From Amborella trichopoda (taxonomy: Eukaryota; Streptophyta; Magnoliopsida; Amborellales; Amborellaceae), in NCBI RefSeq assembly GCF_000471905.2, contig NW_006495933.1, positions 1,146,663-1,210,662 of the forward strand: DNA of 64,000 nt. Direction: 5' to 3'. Each line of letters opens with the position of its first letter. Position 1 is the first letter of the stretch. A model generated the notes under the pieces. The model saw nothing but the letters and a program-made list of their open reading frames with translations. It was not told the DNA's origin and ran no database searches. Shown here one piece after another: positions 11,223-22,908 of the stretch. A program made the position numbers and the translations under genes.

Positions 11223-12355
11223 AACCAGATTAAGGTCTTTGACCTAGGTAGTTGAGGAGGGGAGTCTTTAGAGTAGCTTTGGGGTAGACAAGTGACTAGT
11301 TGCTCCTGGGGTTAGGCTGAAGATATCCAGAGCTCATACCCACAACGCGAGTTCCAGAAATGAGAACACCGAGGCACTCGGTGAATTCTATAGGACTCTG
11401 GGTGCCATGACCCAAATGATGAAAGAGTCGATGCCAGTGTAATCCACCCCTACCCTGGAGTAGAGCGATAATATCTTGATTGAGAGTTTTAGAAGGCTAG
11501 AGCCCTCAACCTTTCTAGGGCAAGGAGTAGTAGAGAAGGTCGAAAGATGGAAAAGGAAAATAGAGAAGATCTTGGAAGTGTTACACTGCTCGGATGAGTA
11601 GAAAGTTAGACTTCGGAAATTTATATTATAAGGGAAGCCGTACACTGGTGGAATTCAGTAAAGCAAACCTGGAGGGATTTAGGAATCGAACCCACCTGAG
11701 AAAACTTTATGGCATCCTTTGATGAGAAATACTTCCCAAACTCAGTCAGGGAGAGGAAAGAAGTATAATTTATTATGCTCCAGTAGGGGAACATGACTGT
11801 CAAGCAATATGTCGCCAGGTTCGCAGAACTCTCGAGGTACGCACCCCACATTATAAACACCAACGCGCGGAAGGTGGCTAAGTTTGAAAGGGGCATACAG
11901 CTGGATATAAGAGGTAGAGTGATGTCAGCCAACCTAAAGTCATATGCCCCGATGGTAGACTTCGCCCTGAAGATCGAACGAGACTTTGAGGACCATCGAT
12001 TGTGGAAGGAAGGAAAAATGAAGGCTGCATCATCGGGGAGGCTTGGGAAGACACCCCGGCAAGTTTTAAGAAGAGAAGTGAGAAGGAGGCCATATCAGCT
12101 GAACCCGAGAACCTTGAAGAATCTCCTGGGCAGCACGAGCAATGATCGACCCCCGGTTTCTACTCACTGTGGAAAAGACAACCACACTGCCGAAGATTGT
12201 TCCCGAAAGAAGAATGTGAGCCTAAGGTGCGGCAAGCAGGGTCGCTGGGCTAGGGACTGCACTATGATGAAGACTAAGGAACACTTGAAGACTCAAGGAC
12301 GAGTGTTCACCCTCACAGAGCAAGTGGCCAAGGCGTCCACCTCAGTAATTTGAGG
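11223..12355 (+). mobile_element. gag: gag region of Tekay-like element A
   Basis: A plus-strand segment at 11793-12353 reads MTVKQYVARFAELSRYAPHI, matching the capsid C-terminal region of Tekay/Del-type Gag, where the YxxxFxxLSRYAP motif is typical. A cysteine-rich nucleocapsid-like part follows at about 12160-12280 (THCGKDNHTAEDC). Upstream, 11340-11790 holds the expected leader and N-terminal gag region. Gag would package element RNA in the cytoplasm. The frame is broken; treated as a fossil. Confidence 0.75.
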
Positions 12356-12928
12356 TACGCTCTCAATTTGTGATGCTAAAGAAAGAGCGTTAATTGACCC
12401 TGGATCTTCTCACTTGATTGTTGCACCCCATTTTGCTTACCATTTGAATGTCGCACCTGCACACCTTAACTATACCTTAGTAGTATGCACACCATTGGGA
12501 GACTCTATGGAAACTAATAGAGTGTATAGACAGTGTAAGGTTTTAATTGACATGTGTGACTTGCCCGTGGACCTAATTTTTCTAGACATTCAAGACTTTG
12601 ATGTCATTCTAAGCATGGGTTGGTTGTATACCCAACATGCTACAGTCAACTGCCATGAAAAGACAGTGACCTTTAGGCATCCTGACCTAGCAGATTTGCA
12701 CTTCGAGGGCATTAAAGATACTACCTCTCTACACTTTATTTCTGCCCTTCGAACCTCTCGTCTTTTGATTAGGAAATGTGTAGGGTATCTTGCTTATGTA
12801 GTGGAAAATAGGGGTGTGCAGTCCCAGTTAGAAGAGATACTTGTGGTTAATGACTATCTTGGGGTATTCCCTAAAGAGCTATCATCCTTTCCCCGACAAG
12901 GGAAATTGAATTTTAGATATATGTAGTC
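12356..12928 (+). mobile_element. Protease region of Tekay-like element A
   Basis: The segment contains LIDPGSSHL, the place of the retroviral-type aspartic protease active site, and DFDVILSMGWL, the second conserved protease block. It lies directly downstream of gag and upstream of RT, the standard Ty3/Gypsy order. The frame is broken. Confidence 0.75.
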
Positions 12929-13606
12929 TCGGGCACTGTGCCCATCTCTAAAGCCCCATATAGGATGGCCCTCGCAGAGTTGAAATAGTTAAAGGAGCAA
13001 TTGCAAGAATTGTTAAATAAGGGGTTCATCTGACCCAACATGTCACCCAGGGGTGCAGCAGTCCAATTCGTGAAAAAGAAAAATGGGTCCCGGAGATTAT
13101 GCATTGACTATAGACAACTAAAACAAATAACGGTGAAGAATAAGTACCCTTTGCCTAGAATTGATGACCTCTTTGATCAGCTCCAGGGAGCCCAAGTGTT
13201 CTCTAAGATCGATCTCCAATCAGGGTATCACCAACTAAGGATGAAGGAAGGAGACATCCCAAATACTGCCTTCAGAACTCGATACGGTCATTACGTATTC
13301 CTTGTGATGCCATTCCGGATAACCAATGCTCCTGTCGCCTTCATGGATTTGATGAATAGGGTGTTCTGACCTTTTCTAGATGACTTTGTGGTGGTTTTCA
13401 TTGATGACATTCTAGTGTACTCAAAAAGCTGGGAATTATATGAGCAGCATCTAAGATTTGTTTTGGAAACCTTAAAGTCTGAAAGGTTGTATGCCAAATT
13501 AAGTAAGAGTGAGTTTTGGCTGCCCAGCGTGACCTTCATAAGTCACATTACTTCCAAGGATGGGATCACGGTCGATCCCTCTAAGATTGAAGCTGTGCTT
13601 AAATAG
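12929..13606 (+). mobile_element. Reverse transcriptase region of Tekay-like element A
   Basis: Two plus-strand segments carry unmistakable Ty3/Gypsy RT blocks. The first has [20 protein letters not shown] and [14 protein letters not shown]. The second has the catalytic box FIDDILVYS followed by EHxxxLxxVLxxL-like and KCEFW-like positions. The enzyme copies element RNA to DNA. The broken frame marks an inactive copy. Confidence 0.9.
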
Positions 13607-13861
13607 GAGAGACCAACAAATGTGATAGAATTTCGTAATGTCCTAAGGTTAGCCGGATACTATAGGCACTTTGTAGAGGGATTCTCAAAGATAGAGCTTC
13701 CCCTACCTCGGCTTACTCAGAAGAACGTAAAGTTTATGTGGTCAGAAGATTGTAAGAGAAGTTTCCAAGAACTCAAGCGGACACTGACCACCGCCCTGAT
13801 CCTGGCATTGCCCGAGGGAAATGAAGAGTTCGTGATTTATACTGATGCATCCCATTCGAAT
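13607..13861 (+). mobile_element. RT connection and start of RNase H, element A
   Basis: Contains LRLAGYYRHFVEGFSKI, the conserved post-RT block, then FVIYTDASH, the start of the Ty3/Gypsy RNase H. Recognisable similarity ends near 13861. No integrase, chromodomain or 3' LTR of this element is recognised afterwards, so element A is incomplete. Confidence 0.85.
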
Positions 13862-14099
13862 TGTCCCACTTTCTCTACCACTTCATTTTCATCAATTTTA
13901 AGGTGTCAATATCTGAGAGATCTTCTAGGAAGATCTGTCATATTTTCATCGTAAACAAAGGCGGACACCACCAAAAATTATCGAGTTCTAAGGCACGAAC
14001 TCGTCATACATCGCGTCGATAAGCGAGAGCTCACCAATGAAATAAAGATCAACCAAGGAGCTCGCCAATGAAATAAAGATCATGTTGACTCTCTAGTAA
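13862..14099. other. Unassigned junction sequence
   Basis: Holds a short direct repeat of about 27 bases around ACCAATGAAATAAAGATCA (near 14032-14085). No protein or LTR motif is seen. It separates the end of element A from the second PMD fragment. Confidence 0.45.
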
Positions 14100-14590
14100 T
14101 ACCTTGATGGTATTCAAGCATTGATCGTAATAGTTGCCTGAACACTGCACGACAGCTAATAGAGAAGCACGGTTGAGAGTACTTTTGTATGATCCTAACA
14201 CATTGATGGTCCAAGAAGAGTACCCCTTTAAATACTGGTGTTCCCCTTGCACGCAGAGACCAATAGAAGACCACATCAGCCCTTTGTCTTCACCATCCTC
14301 TTACCCAACGTGGGCAAGTTCTCTCAGAGGCCATGTTCCTATGCATGCAATGAAGGAGGGCAACCCTTTCTTCAATACTGACATTCCCATCATTGTCTTC
14401 CCATAATCGGGTCGGTAATGAAAGTAACACTAAGGGGCCACTCCGGTTGCATATTGGTTCCGCCAACCAAATGGATTCACCCCTAACCAGACTCTCACCA
14501 GTAAATTCACTGGTGTCAAGCTCTCCTCCCCTTGTAAGGTTCTTCACGTCAGGAATTCTGTATAGAGACCCAGTCATCATGGCTCACTGC
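14100..14590 (-). pseudogene. N-terminal fragment of a PMD-like gene, second copy
   Basis: The minus-strand reading is colinear with the N-terminal part of the PMD remnant at 7150-7613. TGESLVRGES aligns with TGISLVRGTS, followed by matching patterns around EERVALLHxxHRN versus EERLIQRDDVPLYHSFHKN. The next piece (GEHQYLKGYSSWTINVLGSY) matches the family's N-terminal EHQxLxxW..xVL pattern. Only the N-terminal portion is present. A D-family LTR lies directly upstream in transcript orientation, suggesting the gene sat just inside a retroelement. Broken; fossil. Confidence 0.6.
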
Positions 14591-14682
14591 TAGTGTGTAA
14601 ATCACTAAGGCACAAGGCTCTCGCCATGCGTGAAGGACACTAACTAGCTCCACATGTGACTAACATCGTTTGTGTCTATTCA

Positions 14683-14862
14683 AACCTAACGCTGACTGTG
14701 TTTTTCAAGGGCTAGTGCTGACTGTGTTTTTCAAGAGCTAACTCCGGTTGTGTTTTCAAGGGCTAACGCCAATTGTGTTTTCAAGGGGCTAACGTTGGCT
14801 GTGTTTTCAAGAGCTAGCATCGGCTGTGTTTTCAAGGGCTAATGTCAGTTGTTTTCATCACA
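14683..14862. repeat. 27-bp minisatellite, about 7 copies
   Basis: Units of GGGCTAACGCCAATTGTGTT plus about seven bases, diverged by a few substitutions each, inside the D-family LTR. Confidence 0.8.
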
Positions 14863-15476
14863 ACTATCACTACCTGTGATCTTTAAGCAGCGTCGCTCAT
14901 GTTCAAATCCCTCACAGGTGCCACAGATTACACATGTGTCACCTCAAATCACGGTTGCCCCGCCTGACAACTGTCAGTCGTGACATGGTCTGACACATGT
15001 CCTCACACGGGTGGATGGTGACCATCACCTCCCAGTGATCATTCGCTGCCAGCAACTGTTCATTACCTTGGGACCTCTAGGTTTCTCATCAGGAAAACTT
15101 TCCCACTCGTCAAAAACCCACTGATGGACTTTCCCCCTTCTTCCAAACCACCAAAAAATCATCGAAAACCTACCGGTAGGACCCTGCTAACCTCTTAGCC
15201 CCTTTCCCTCACTTTTTTGGTGTCCCAAAACCACTGCCGAAATCCCAACTGACCCCGAAAAACCCCATGTCTTCTTCATCTTGACAACGGTGATACTCGC
15301 CTGGTCACTGCAAACCCCTGCGAATGTCCTGCCAGAGTTTCTCACTGCTCGCCGGACTTCTAGCAATTGCTTGTGAGCTCCACATTATAGCCAGAATCTC
15401 GTTAGGAAGCACAGTCGCAGTCTAAAAGTCTCTAAACATTTTACCTTTGATAAAACAGTGAAAAAGGGGCTTTACC

Positions 15477-15486
15477 CCTTATATAG
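15477..15486 (-). promoter_or_regulatory. D-family LTR TATA box
   Basis: Minus strand CTATATAAGG, immediately followed by the GGGG..CCCC hairpin at 15466-15478. The arrangement matches the plus-strand copy at 40152. Confidence 0.7.
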
Positions 15487-15707
15487 ATGACGTTCCCCTG
15501 AAGTTCCCTGCACAAACTGGAACCAGCCCAGTCTCTGAAGGTCAAACCGCAATGGGCCGGACCGAGTTGGGCTAAGGCTCGATGCCCGAACACAGGTCAT
15601 CACCGCCCATGTAGCTCTGAGCATCAAGTATCAAATGGACCAGGACCGGGTCAGGCTCAGGCTCGAGGCTCGAAATTAGCTCAATGGCGCACATGAAAGT
15701 CACTCAG

Positions 15708-15840
15708 CATCGCATGTGTTACCACCACCCATGCTAGCGCCACGTCTGTTGCTGTCGCTCGTGCAAGCGCCGCATGTGTTACTACCGCTTGTGCAAGCGT
15801 CGTGCATGTTACTGTCGTTCACGCTAGTGCCATGCGTGTC
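15708..15840. repeat. 30-bp minisatellite, about 4.5 copies
   Basis: Units such as CGCCGCATGTGTTACTACCG plus ten bases with an exact 30-base period, upstream of the D-family LTR promoter. Confidence 0.8.
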
Positions 15841-15934
15841 TAAGCCTGGCCACCATCGTGAGTGTTTTTCCACTACCCCAGTGGAATTACACCAGCGCCT
15901 AGGCCTGTCAGAGTTACAAGGATGCCACAACCCT

Positions 15935-17195
15935 TCATGCCCTAATCCCCGGGGAAGTTTGCTTCCGCTTGTGAGGCCACCATCTTCATCTAGCCCTCTG
16001 CTTGTGTATGGCCTTAACCATTTTATCCCTAAGGAGTCGGATTGCCATCCACAGACCTATTCCCCATGGAGCTCCACCTACACGGCGACCCATACAATGG
16101 TCTAGATGCACAACCCTAAACTGCATGGTGCAAACTATACAACCTTAAACTATAGCGGAGGTCTAGTTGCACGACCTTAAACTGCATGGGTCACCACTAT
16201 CCATCTCCACCACGGTCCAGCTGTATGACCTTAAAATACAGTACACATCCTAGCCGCATGACGTTAAAAGGCTTCGCACAAGTCTTGGAGGCATGAACCT
16301 AAACAGGCCCTCAAAAAAAAAAAATGGGCATGGTGTAAACCTGAAAAGGGAACGCCATGAGTAAAAAAGATGGAGGGGCATGGTCACGATATCATGAGTA
16401 AGAGAGTTCCACGAAAATAAAAATCCGAGCACAGTGAAAACCCAAAAGGGCACCATGAGTAAAAAAGGAAGAATAACGGTGGACATGATCATAAGGTCAT
16501 GGGTAAAAGAGCCCTGAATAAAAGGAAGTTGATGAAAACCGTCTCTCCAGTGACACTTCCCAAGTCCAAATGAAAACCCGCAAAGGGCGCTTAGACCAAA
16601 AGAGCAGGTTGATGCAGTGCTCGCCTCCAGAAAAGCCCTCATCGCAAAAAATGTCGTACAATAGGGTGAGCAAACTTAAAAAGCATCCCTCAACATCCCT
16701 CTTCGATGATGGGTGAACAGTAGCTCAATCGCCATCCCCTCTTCGATGATGGGTGCACTGTACATGCCTCTCCTCTCTCTTCATCTGTCTCTCTCTTTTC
16801 TTCTCCCTAGTCTGAATGAACACGTAGCCCAGTCGACATCCTTTCTTCGATGCTGAGTGAGCATGTAGACCAATCATCATCACAAGGCCATTACAGGTAC
16901 CGTCCCACAAGGTGAGGACTTAAAATACTAATCCCTCCCATCATAAACAGTCCACGCGATGGTGAGGACTTCAATAGGATCCCTCAAAAGTCTCTTCTCC
17001 CCCAAAGTCTCCACGAATGGACCTACGACAAATGCATCCAAACGTCAGAGCATCCTAGTTACAACATTCCATGGATATCTCCTTGGCGTTCACGTGGTTC
17101 TGTGGCTAGGAAGAAAAAAGTAATAAAGCCGAAGGAAATTTTCGGAATGTTGAACTTCTTGCTTCTCTTAGAGCACAACATTCAGTGTGGAAAGC
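15935..17195 (+). mobile_element. Internal 3' region of the outer Tat-derived element
   Basis: Colinear with 26090-28269 of the inner element and, inverted, with 36035-39010 of element C. In order it holds the block around CTTGTGTATGGCCTTAACCA, a few degenerate 35-bp units (16085-16300), the GAAAACC/CATGAGTAAAA spacer (16320-16640), 41-bp units (16690-16870) and a GAAGAAAAAAGTAATAAAGC stretch before the LTR. Non-coding. The element's 5' LTR is not recognised in the window; similarity fades left of about 15935. Confidence 0.7.
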
Positions 17196-18502
17196 TGCTT
17201 GAAGATATGTTTCAACACCTTGGGTCCCCAATGCGAAATAAAAGAGAAGTCGGTCAATAAAGCCCTGACTTACAATGGAATTTTTGACAGTCCTAGAATT
17301 ACCCCATAATGGGTGAGAATGTTCCTAAGGACTCCAAAAGGCCACCTTCCAAGTTTCATCGTAATTCTACATGTCTAAGGTAGTGTAGACAAATAAACAG
17401 TTTCGAAAAAATCAACCTCTTGCACCCTGAAACGGACCCTGTAACTAGAACCCTATTTTCGAAGCGTCAAATTACTATAGGACCATCGCCATTAGATCTT
17501 AAACTGTCAAAAACCTTTAGGGGTCAAGTTTCGGCTAAGACAAACGTTCCAGGACAAAGTTATTGGTAAAAGACTAAAAAAAAAGAGGCCACACGCTATT
17601 CCCAAGCGCCCTTCCAGCAGCAATCTCCATTAAATGAGACTGGTTTTCACAGTCACGACCAGCAACTTTGAAGATTCATATCTCTCTCATCTCGAGTCGG
17701 ATCGTGCTCAAATTTTGCGAGCTTGTTCGTCTCGTCAAGACAAGTGTTTTGATATGTGGCACGTATCACGACAATGTCCGAGCAGGGAGAAAAGCTAGAG
17801 AGAAGATGACGATTTGAGAACAAGAGTTACAAAAAATCAGCATTAGCACGTCCCACTCAAGTGACCATATCACGGTGCTTGCATACCCCAACGATGCGAA
17901 ACCAATTGCATTGCGTGCGTAAGGAGGTCCAGGGCCATATCAGGTCTTAACCTTGTGCATGATGAACGGTTGGATATGGGTTAAAGTTGCTACAGAATTT
18001 AGGCCGTCGGCATCCAAATTCTAGCCAAAAAGCCAAAATTGTGAAATCTTCGTTGGTGCACGAAATCAAGCTGCGTTGGTTGCAACGCGATCGTGATGGC
18101 ATGCTCAGTGCAATTCAGCGAAGAAACCAAGCAAATATATTAAGAAACGAGTGCATGATCGATCGAAAGTTTTCAAGATTCCTGTAAATTTCAAGTTGCA
18201 TGATCGTGGCCTAGAAACATGATTCTTGGCTTGAAGTTATTGTCAAATTGATTGTCAAGCTGAGCCCAACGATAAAGTAATCATCTTTTGATCAAACTAG
18301 CGCCAAAACAACCCCATATCGATCTAGGAAAATCGTACACGTTCCATGGGTGTAACAGGGATTGTTTTGGAATTTTGTGTATTGATGGCATTGGCAAAAT
18401 CGTCATTTTGCCCCCTTTTTTATGTTTTTCTTTAATTCAAATAAATTGTAATTATGATCAATTAGGTTAGATTTTGGGCATTCACCCATGTTTGGGTCCA
18501 AG

Positions 18503-18512
18503 TTTATAAATA
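18503..18512 (+). promoter_or_regulatory. LTR TATA box, outer element
   Basis: TTTATAAATA about 20 bases after the conserved block CACCCATGTTTGGG that precedes the TATA box in every LTR of this family here. Confidence 0.65.
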
Positions 18513-18594
18513 TCACGCTATATCTCATTGTAAAGGACCTTCAATTTGATTAATAAAATTTAGAGTTAAGGAGAGCGAAGGAGGAGAGAGAAGA

Positions 18595-20365
18595 AAAATT
18601 CCAGAAAGTCTAAGTGAAGGTAACTTTCTCTCTCCTCTTCTTCTCTATCCTCTTCTTTCTTTCTCTCTCTTCTTCTTTCTTTCTCTTTCTTCTTCTTCTT
18701 TCTCTCTTCATCTTTCTTTCTCTCTCCTTTTTTTCTTCTCTCTGTCTCTCTCTTCTCTACCTCAAATAGGCACGACAATAAGCATCGTCGTGCATGTCTC
18801 TCTTTCCCTTCTTTCCTCTTTTCTCTATGTTCTCTTTCTTAATCTCTTCCTGCACTTTCCTCTCTTCCTTCTTTTTCTCTCTCTCCTCTATCTCTCTTTA
18901 TCTCTCTATTCTTCCTTTTCTCTCTCCTCCCCAGTCATACACGTCAATGTCCGTCGCCGAGCATAACATCCTCCTTCTCTTAGAATATGCACAGTGTCCC
19001 GAGCCTTAACCCAAGTGGCAGGCTGGGCCTCTGTCTGAGTTCCTCTTTCCCCCATTATCTGACAAGGGCATTGAACTGGGCCCTTTCTCAAGTGGCGGGT
19101 CAGGTCATATCTGAGTCCCTTCTTACATGCATGGCGATGCCTATTGCTGTGTGTGTCTTCTTCTTTCTCTCTTACACTCTCTTCCTTCCCATGGATGGTG
19201 AAACCTATCGTCATTCATGTTTCTACTTTCCCTTTTCTCTCCCGTCTGTCATGGGTGGCAGGACCTATCACCGTCCATGTTCCTTTTTCCCTTTACTCTT
19301 TCTCTCTCCTCTGTCATGGACGATAAAACCCCATCACTGTCCATGCCTCCTTCTCTTTTCTCTCTCCTCTATCATGGATGGCAGAACACCTTCCATGCTT
19401 CTTCCTCTTTTCTCTCTCATCTGTCATGGACGGTGGAACCCTATCGCCATCCATGCTTCTTTCTCTTTTCTTTCTCCTCTGTCATGAACGACGGAACGAT
19501 GGCATGCTTCTTTCGCCTTTCTCCCTCTTTTAACATGGACGGTGGAACCCTATCGTCATCCATGCTTCTTTCTCTTTTTCTTTATCCTCTGTCACGGACG
19601 GCGGAACCCATCGTTGTCCATGCTTCTTTTTTCTTTCTTCTCTCTTGTTTCTATTCTTTCTTCTCTCTTTTCTCCGTTCTTTATTCTCTGAACCCCATCA
19701 CCATCCATGTTTCTTTCTTCTTTCTTCTCTCTTCTCTCTTCTTTATTCTCGCTTCTCTCTCTCCTTTTTTTCCTCTTCTCACTCTTGCTTCTTCTCTCTT
19801 CCTCTCTTTCTCATCGTCATCCATGCTTTTGTCTTCTTTCTTCTCTCTTCTCTCTCTTCTTCCTTCTCTCTTCTCTCTCTTCCTTCTCTCTTCCTCTCTC
19901 TTTCTCTTTCTTCTCTCTTCTCTCTCTTCTTCCTTCTCTCTTCTCTCTCTTCTTCATTTTCTCTTCTTTCTTCTCTCATCTCCATCTTCTTTCTTCTCAC
20001 CTCTCTCTTCTTTCTTTTCTCTTCTCTCTCTCTCTCCTTTCTTAACTCTTCTCTCTCTTCTTCTTACTTTCTTCTCTCTTCTCTTCTTCTTCTTTTTCTC
20101 CCTTCTCTCTCTTCTTCTTTTCTCTTCTCTTATCCTTTCTCTCTTCTTTTTACTTCTTCTCTCTTTTCTTGTCCCTTCATTCTCCCCATTCTTTCTTCTT
20201 CTCTCTCCCTCTTCTCTTCTCTTTTCTCTTCTTCTATCTCTCATCTCTTCTCTCTCTTTCTTTCTTTGTTTTTCTTCCTTCTTCTCTCTCACTATTCTTC
20301 TCTATTCCTTTTTCTCTTCTCATTCCTCTTTCTTTATTCCCTTTTCTTCTTCCTCTCTCATTTGA
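18595..20365. repeat. CT-rich low-complexity tract
   Basis: About 1.8 kb in which the plus strand is almost entirely pyrimidine: TTCTCTCT-type runs with few purines, lying downstream of the LTR promoter. Long open frames through it encode only Ser/Leu/Phe-rich low-complexity peptides and are not genes. Shorter equivalents lie at 22040-22405 and 29650-30010; a purine-rich mirror lies at 57460-57760. Confidence 0.9.
19180..19700. repeat. 60-66-bp minisatellite inside the CT tract
   Basis: About eight units, each with a short non-pyrimidine word such as CATGGACGGTGGAACCCTAT followed by CTTTCTCTTTT-type filler. Period 60-66 bases. Confidence 0.75.
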
Positions 20366-20590
20366 CTAAGGGACGAGCTAATTTCAGCAAGTCATGGTAG
20401 TTCTGTCGTCGAGCAGTATTGTTGCTGTGCCAGTCTGATTTATCGTGCTCATCTTGCTAGCACGACAAACTAGCCATTGTGCTAGGGTGGTTGGTGTTGG
20501 TTTTGTTATCGAGTAGTATTGCCGCCATGCTGGTCTGAGTTATCGTGCTCGTCTTACTACCACACAAAATCCATCACTATACTGGTCTAG

Positions 20591-20595
20591 CCATT
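20591..20595. repeat. Target-site duplication, left copy (inner element)
   Basis: CCATT directly before the TG that opens the inner element. It pairs with CCACT at 32910-32914 (4 of 5 bases agree). The outer LTR continues in register on the far side, supporting these boundaries. Confidence 0.65.
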
Positions 20596-21869
20596 TGTTG
20601 GAAGACATTTTTCAGCAACTTGGTCCCTAATGCAGAATAAAGAGGAAGTCGGCCAATAAAGCCCACACTACAGTGGAAACTTTGACAGTAGCAGAATTGC
20701 CCCAGAATTGTTCAAGATCTCCATCAGCACTCCAAAAGGCCACCTGTGAAGTTTTATCATGATCAGACATTTTTAAAGCAGTGAATACATAGAAACAAGT
20801 TCGAAGAAATTGGCCTCTACCACCCTGAAACGGACCTGTATAACTAGAACTATATTTTTCAGTGTGTCAATCGCTATAGGACCACCGCCATTAGATCCGG
20901 CATAGCCGAAAACCCCTATAGGTCAAGTTTCGATTTAATCGGACACTCTAGGAAAACGTTATAAGCAAAACATTGTAACCGGTGGAGCCGCATACAATTC
21001 CCGTGCGGCCACCTTGCACTAAAACACCATTAAAGGTGGTTGTTTTCAAAGTCAATAGTAGTGACTTTTGGGGCCCATACCTCACTCGTTCTAAATTGGA
21101 TCACGCTCAAATTTTGTGACGTGTTCGTCTCGTCGAGATGAGCGTTTCGATATGTGGTACGCCCCATGACGACATACGGGCAGGGAGAAAAGCTCGAGAA
21201 AAGTTGTCGATCCCTGAAAAAGTTGCAAAAAATTCAGCAGTGACACGCCTCGCCCGAGTGGTCAAATCATGGTGCTCCAACAACGGATCGACATGAAACC
21301 ATTTCCATCGTGTGTGTGAGGTCTTGGACTACCACTGGTCCCTTATATGGTGGACGGTCAGATTTCATGCACGAAGTTGACGAAGTGGCTGAAATTCTGA
21401 CGTCGGATTTTTAGATTCCGGCCACACCCAAAAGTTGCGAAACTTTGTTTGGGCTCCAAATCGCGTCCTGCTTGTTGCCATGCGAGCGTGACAACTTGAT
21501 TAGTGCACTAGAACGAAGAAATCACGGAAGAACATCAAGGAACGAGCGCACTATCGATCCGAAGTTTTCAAGATTCATCCAAATTTCAAGTCTCATGATT
21601 GTAACTTAAAAACAAGATCCATGGCCCAAAATTGGTAACAAATCGATTGTCATGCCGAGCTCTACAAGAAAACGATCATCTTTCGATCGAACGAGAATCA
21701 GAGAAACCCTAGATCAGTCATGGAAGATCACACAAGTTCTAGGGCAGCAGCATGCATTGTTTCAGAATTCCATGAATTGTTAGGCAGGGGCATAACAATC
21801 ATTTTACACCTTATTTTCTTAATTTTTTTTAATTCAATTAAATTATAATTAACTTTAATTTAGGTAGTT

Positions 21870-21910
21870 TTTGGGCATCCACCCATGTTTGGGCCCAATT
21901 CTATATAAAC
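21870..21910 (+). promoter_or_regulatory. LTR promoter block and TATA box, inner 5' LTR
   Basis: TTGGGCATCCACCCATGTTT then GGGCCCAATT and the TATA box CTATATAAAC at 21901-21910. The upstream block is shared with four other LTRs of the family in this window. Confidence 0.75.
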
Positions 21911-22039
21911 ATGCCAAACTTAATTGCAATAGGGCCTTGATCATTCAATAAAATTTTAATTTCTAGCTTAAGTTCGTGGGCACGTCTTGGAAAGAGAGAT
22001 GAGAGAGAAGAAAAGAGCTGGTCCCCCTCGATAAGGTGA

Positions 22040-22405
22040 TTTTCTTTCTCATCTCGCCTATCTCTTTCTCTCTCTTCTTTTTTTCTCTTCTCTCTCTTCT
22101 CTTTCTCTCTCTCTTCCTTCTCATGGCTGAGATGATGGTCTGAGCCCCTCCCAGGCGGTGGGCCCCGTAGTCCGCATGAGTGGTAGGGCTAGCCATCACC
22201 TCTATCTTTCTCGTCTCTATCTGTCTTTCTCTCTCTTCTTTTCTCTCTCTCTCATCTCTATCTCTCTTTTATCTCTCTTCTTTTCTCTTCTCTTTTCTCT
22301 TTTCTCTTTTCTCCCCTTTTCTCTCTCATCTCTATCTCTCTTTCTCTCTCTTCTTTTCTCTCTCCTCTCTCTTTCTCTCTTTCTTTCTCCTCTTTTACAT
22401 ATGGC
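22040..22405. repeat. CT-rich tract in inner 5' LTR
   Basis: Plus strand dominated by TCTCTTTCTC runs; the counterpart of the larger tract at 18595-20365. Confidence 0.85.
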
Positions 22406-22806
22406 AGAACCCCATCGCCGTTTGTGTTTTTCTCATTCTCATCTTTTCTCTTTCCTTGTGGTCTCGCATGACCACAACCCTCCTCTTCTCTCATCGTTGT
22501 AGTTCCTCACGATCACAACTTTCTATTTTCCTTCCTTGTGGTCTAGTAAGACCAATTCCCATCGTTTCTAATTCTTTTATCCCTTGCAAGTTCACTAGCT
22601 TCATGTACACTCTCGGGTCTACCTCTTCTATTTTTTCCTTATGGTCCCTCATGCCAACCTCCCTTTCTCTTCTTTTCTTGTGATCCTTCATATTATCCCT
22701 TTTAGAGTTGTGATCCTTCGTATTATTCCTTTTAGTGTATCATCTCGCCCCTTCTTTCCCTCTCACGTTCTGTGGTCCCGCGCAACCACCGCTTCCAAAA
22801 AAACCT

Positions 22807-22908
22807 CTTCAACTCAGCACCATATGGGAAAAACACCCGTCTTCAACTCAGCACCATTTGGGAAAAACACCCGTCTTCAACTCAGCACCATATGGGAAAA
22901 ACACCCGT
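22807..22908. repeat. 34-bp tandem repeat, 3 near-perfect copies
   Basis: Units begin CTTCAACTCAGCACCATATG and end GGGAAAAACACCCGT at 22807, 22841 and 22875. The 3' LTR has only about one equivalent unit plus a degenerate one (near 30385-30450), so the array is younger than the LTR pair or was lost from the other. Confidence 0.9.

Larger units (their letters stand above)
14600..15930 (-). mobile_element. D-family LTR, minus strand
   Basis: The minus-strand TATA box at 15477-15486 is followed by a GGGG/CCCC hairpin and an AT-rich stem region. The same arrangement occurs on the plus strand at 40150-40201, which defines this family. Minisatellites lie both upstream (15708-15840) and downstream (14683-14862) of the promoter, as in the other copy. 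The edges are approximate and no PBS was identified at the lower edge. Old copy. Confidence 0.5.
17196..20595 (+). mobile_element. 3' LTR of outer Tat-derived element, left portion
   Basis: Begins TGCTTGAAGATATGTTTCAA, aligned with the LTR starts at 20596 and 28270, and shares with them GAGTCGGTCAATAAAGCC-like and CCTGAAACGGACCCTGTAAC-like blocks, the promoter block and a long CT-rich domain. At 20595 the inner element interrupts it. The LTR resumes at 32910 and ends at 33405. Without the insertion it is about 3.9 kb. Old. Confidence 0.8.

Noticed and set aside
19217-20365. A 382-residue plus-strand open frame and several overlapping ones
   Set aside because: They run through the CT-rich tract and encode only Ser/Leu/Phe low-complexity sequence in all frames. 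The openness follows from the lack of stop codons in pyrimidine-rich DNA.
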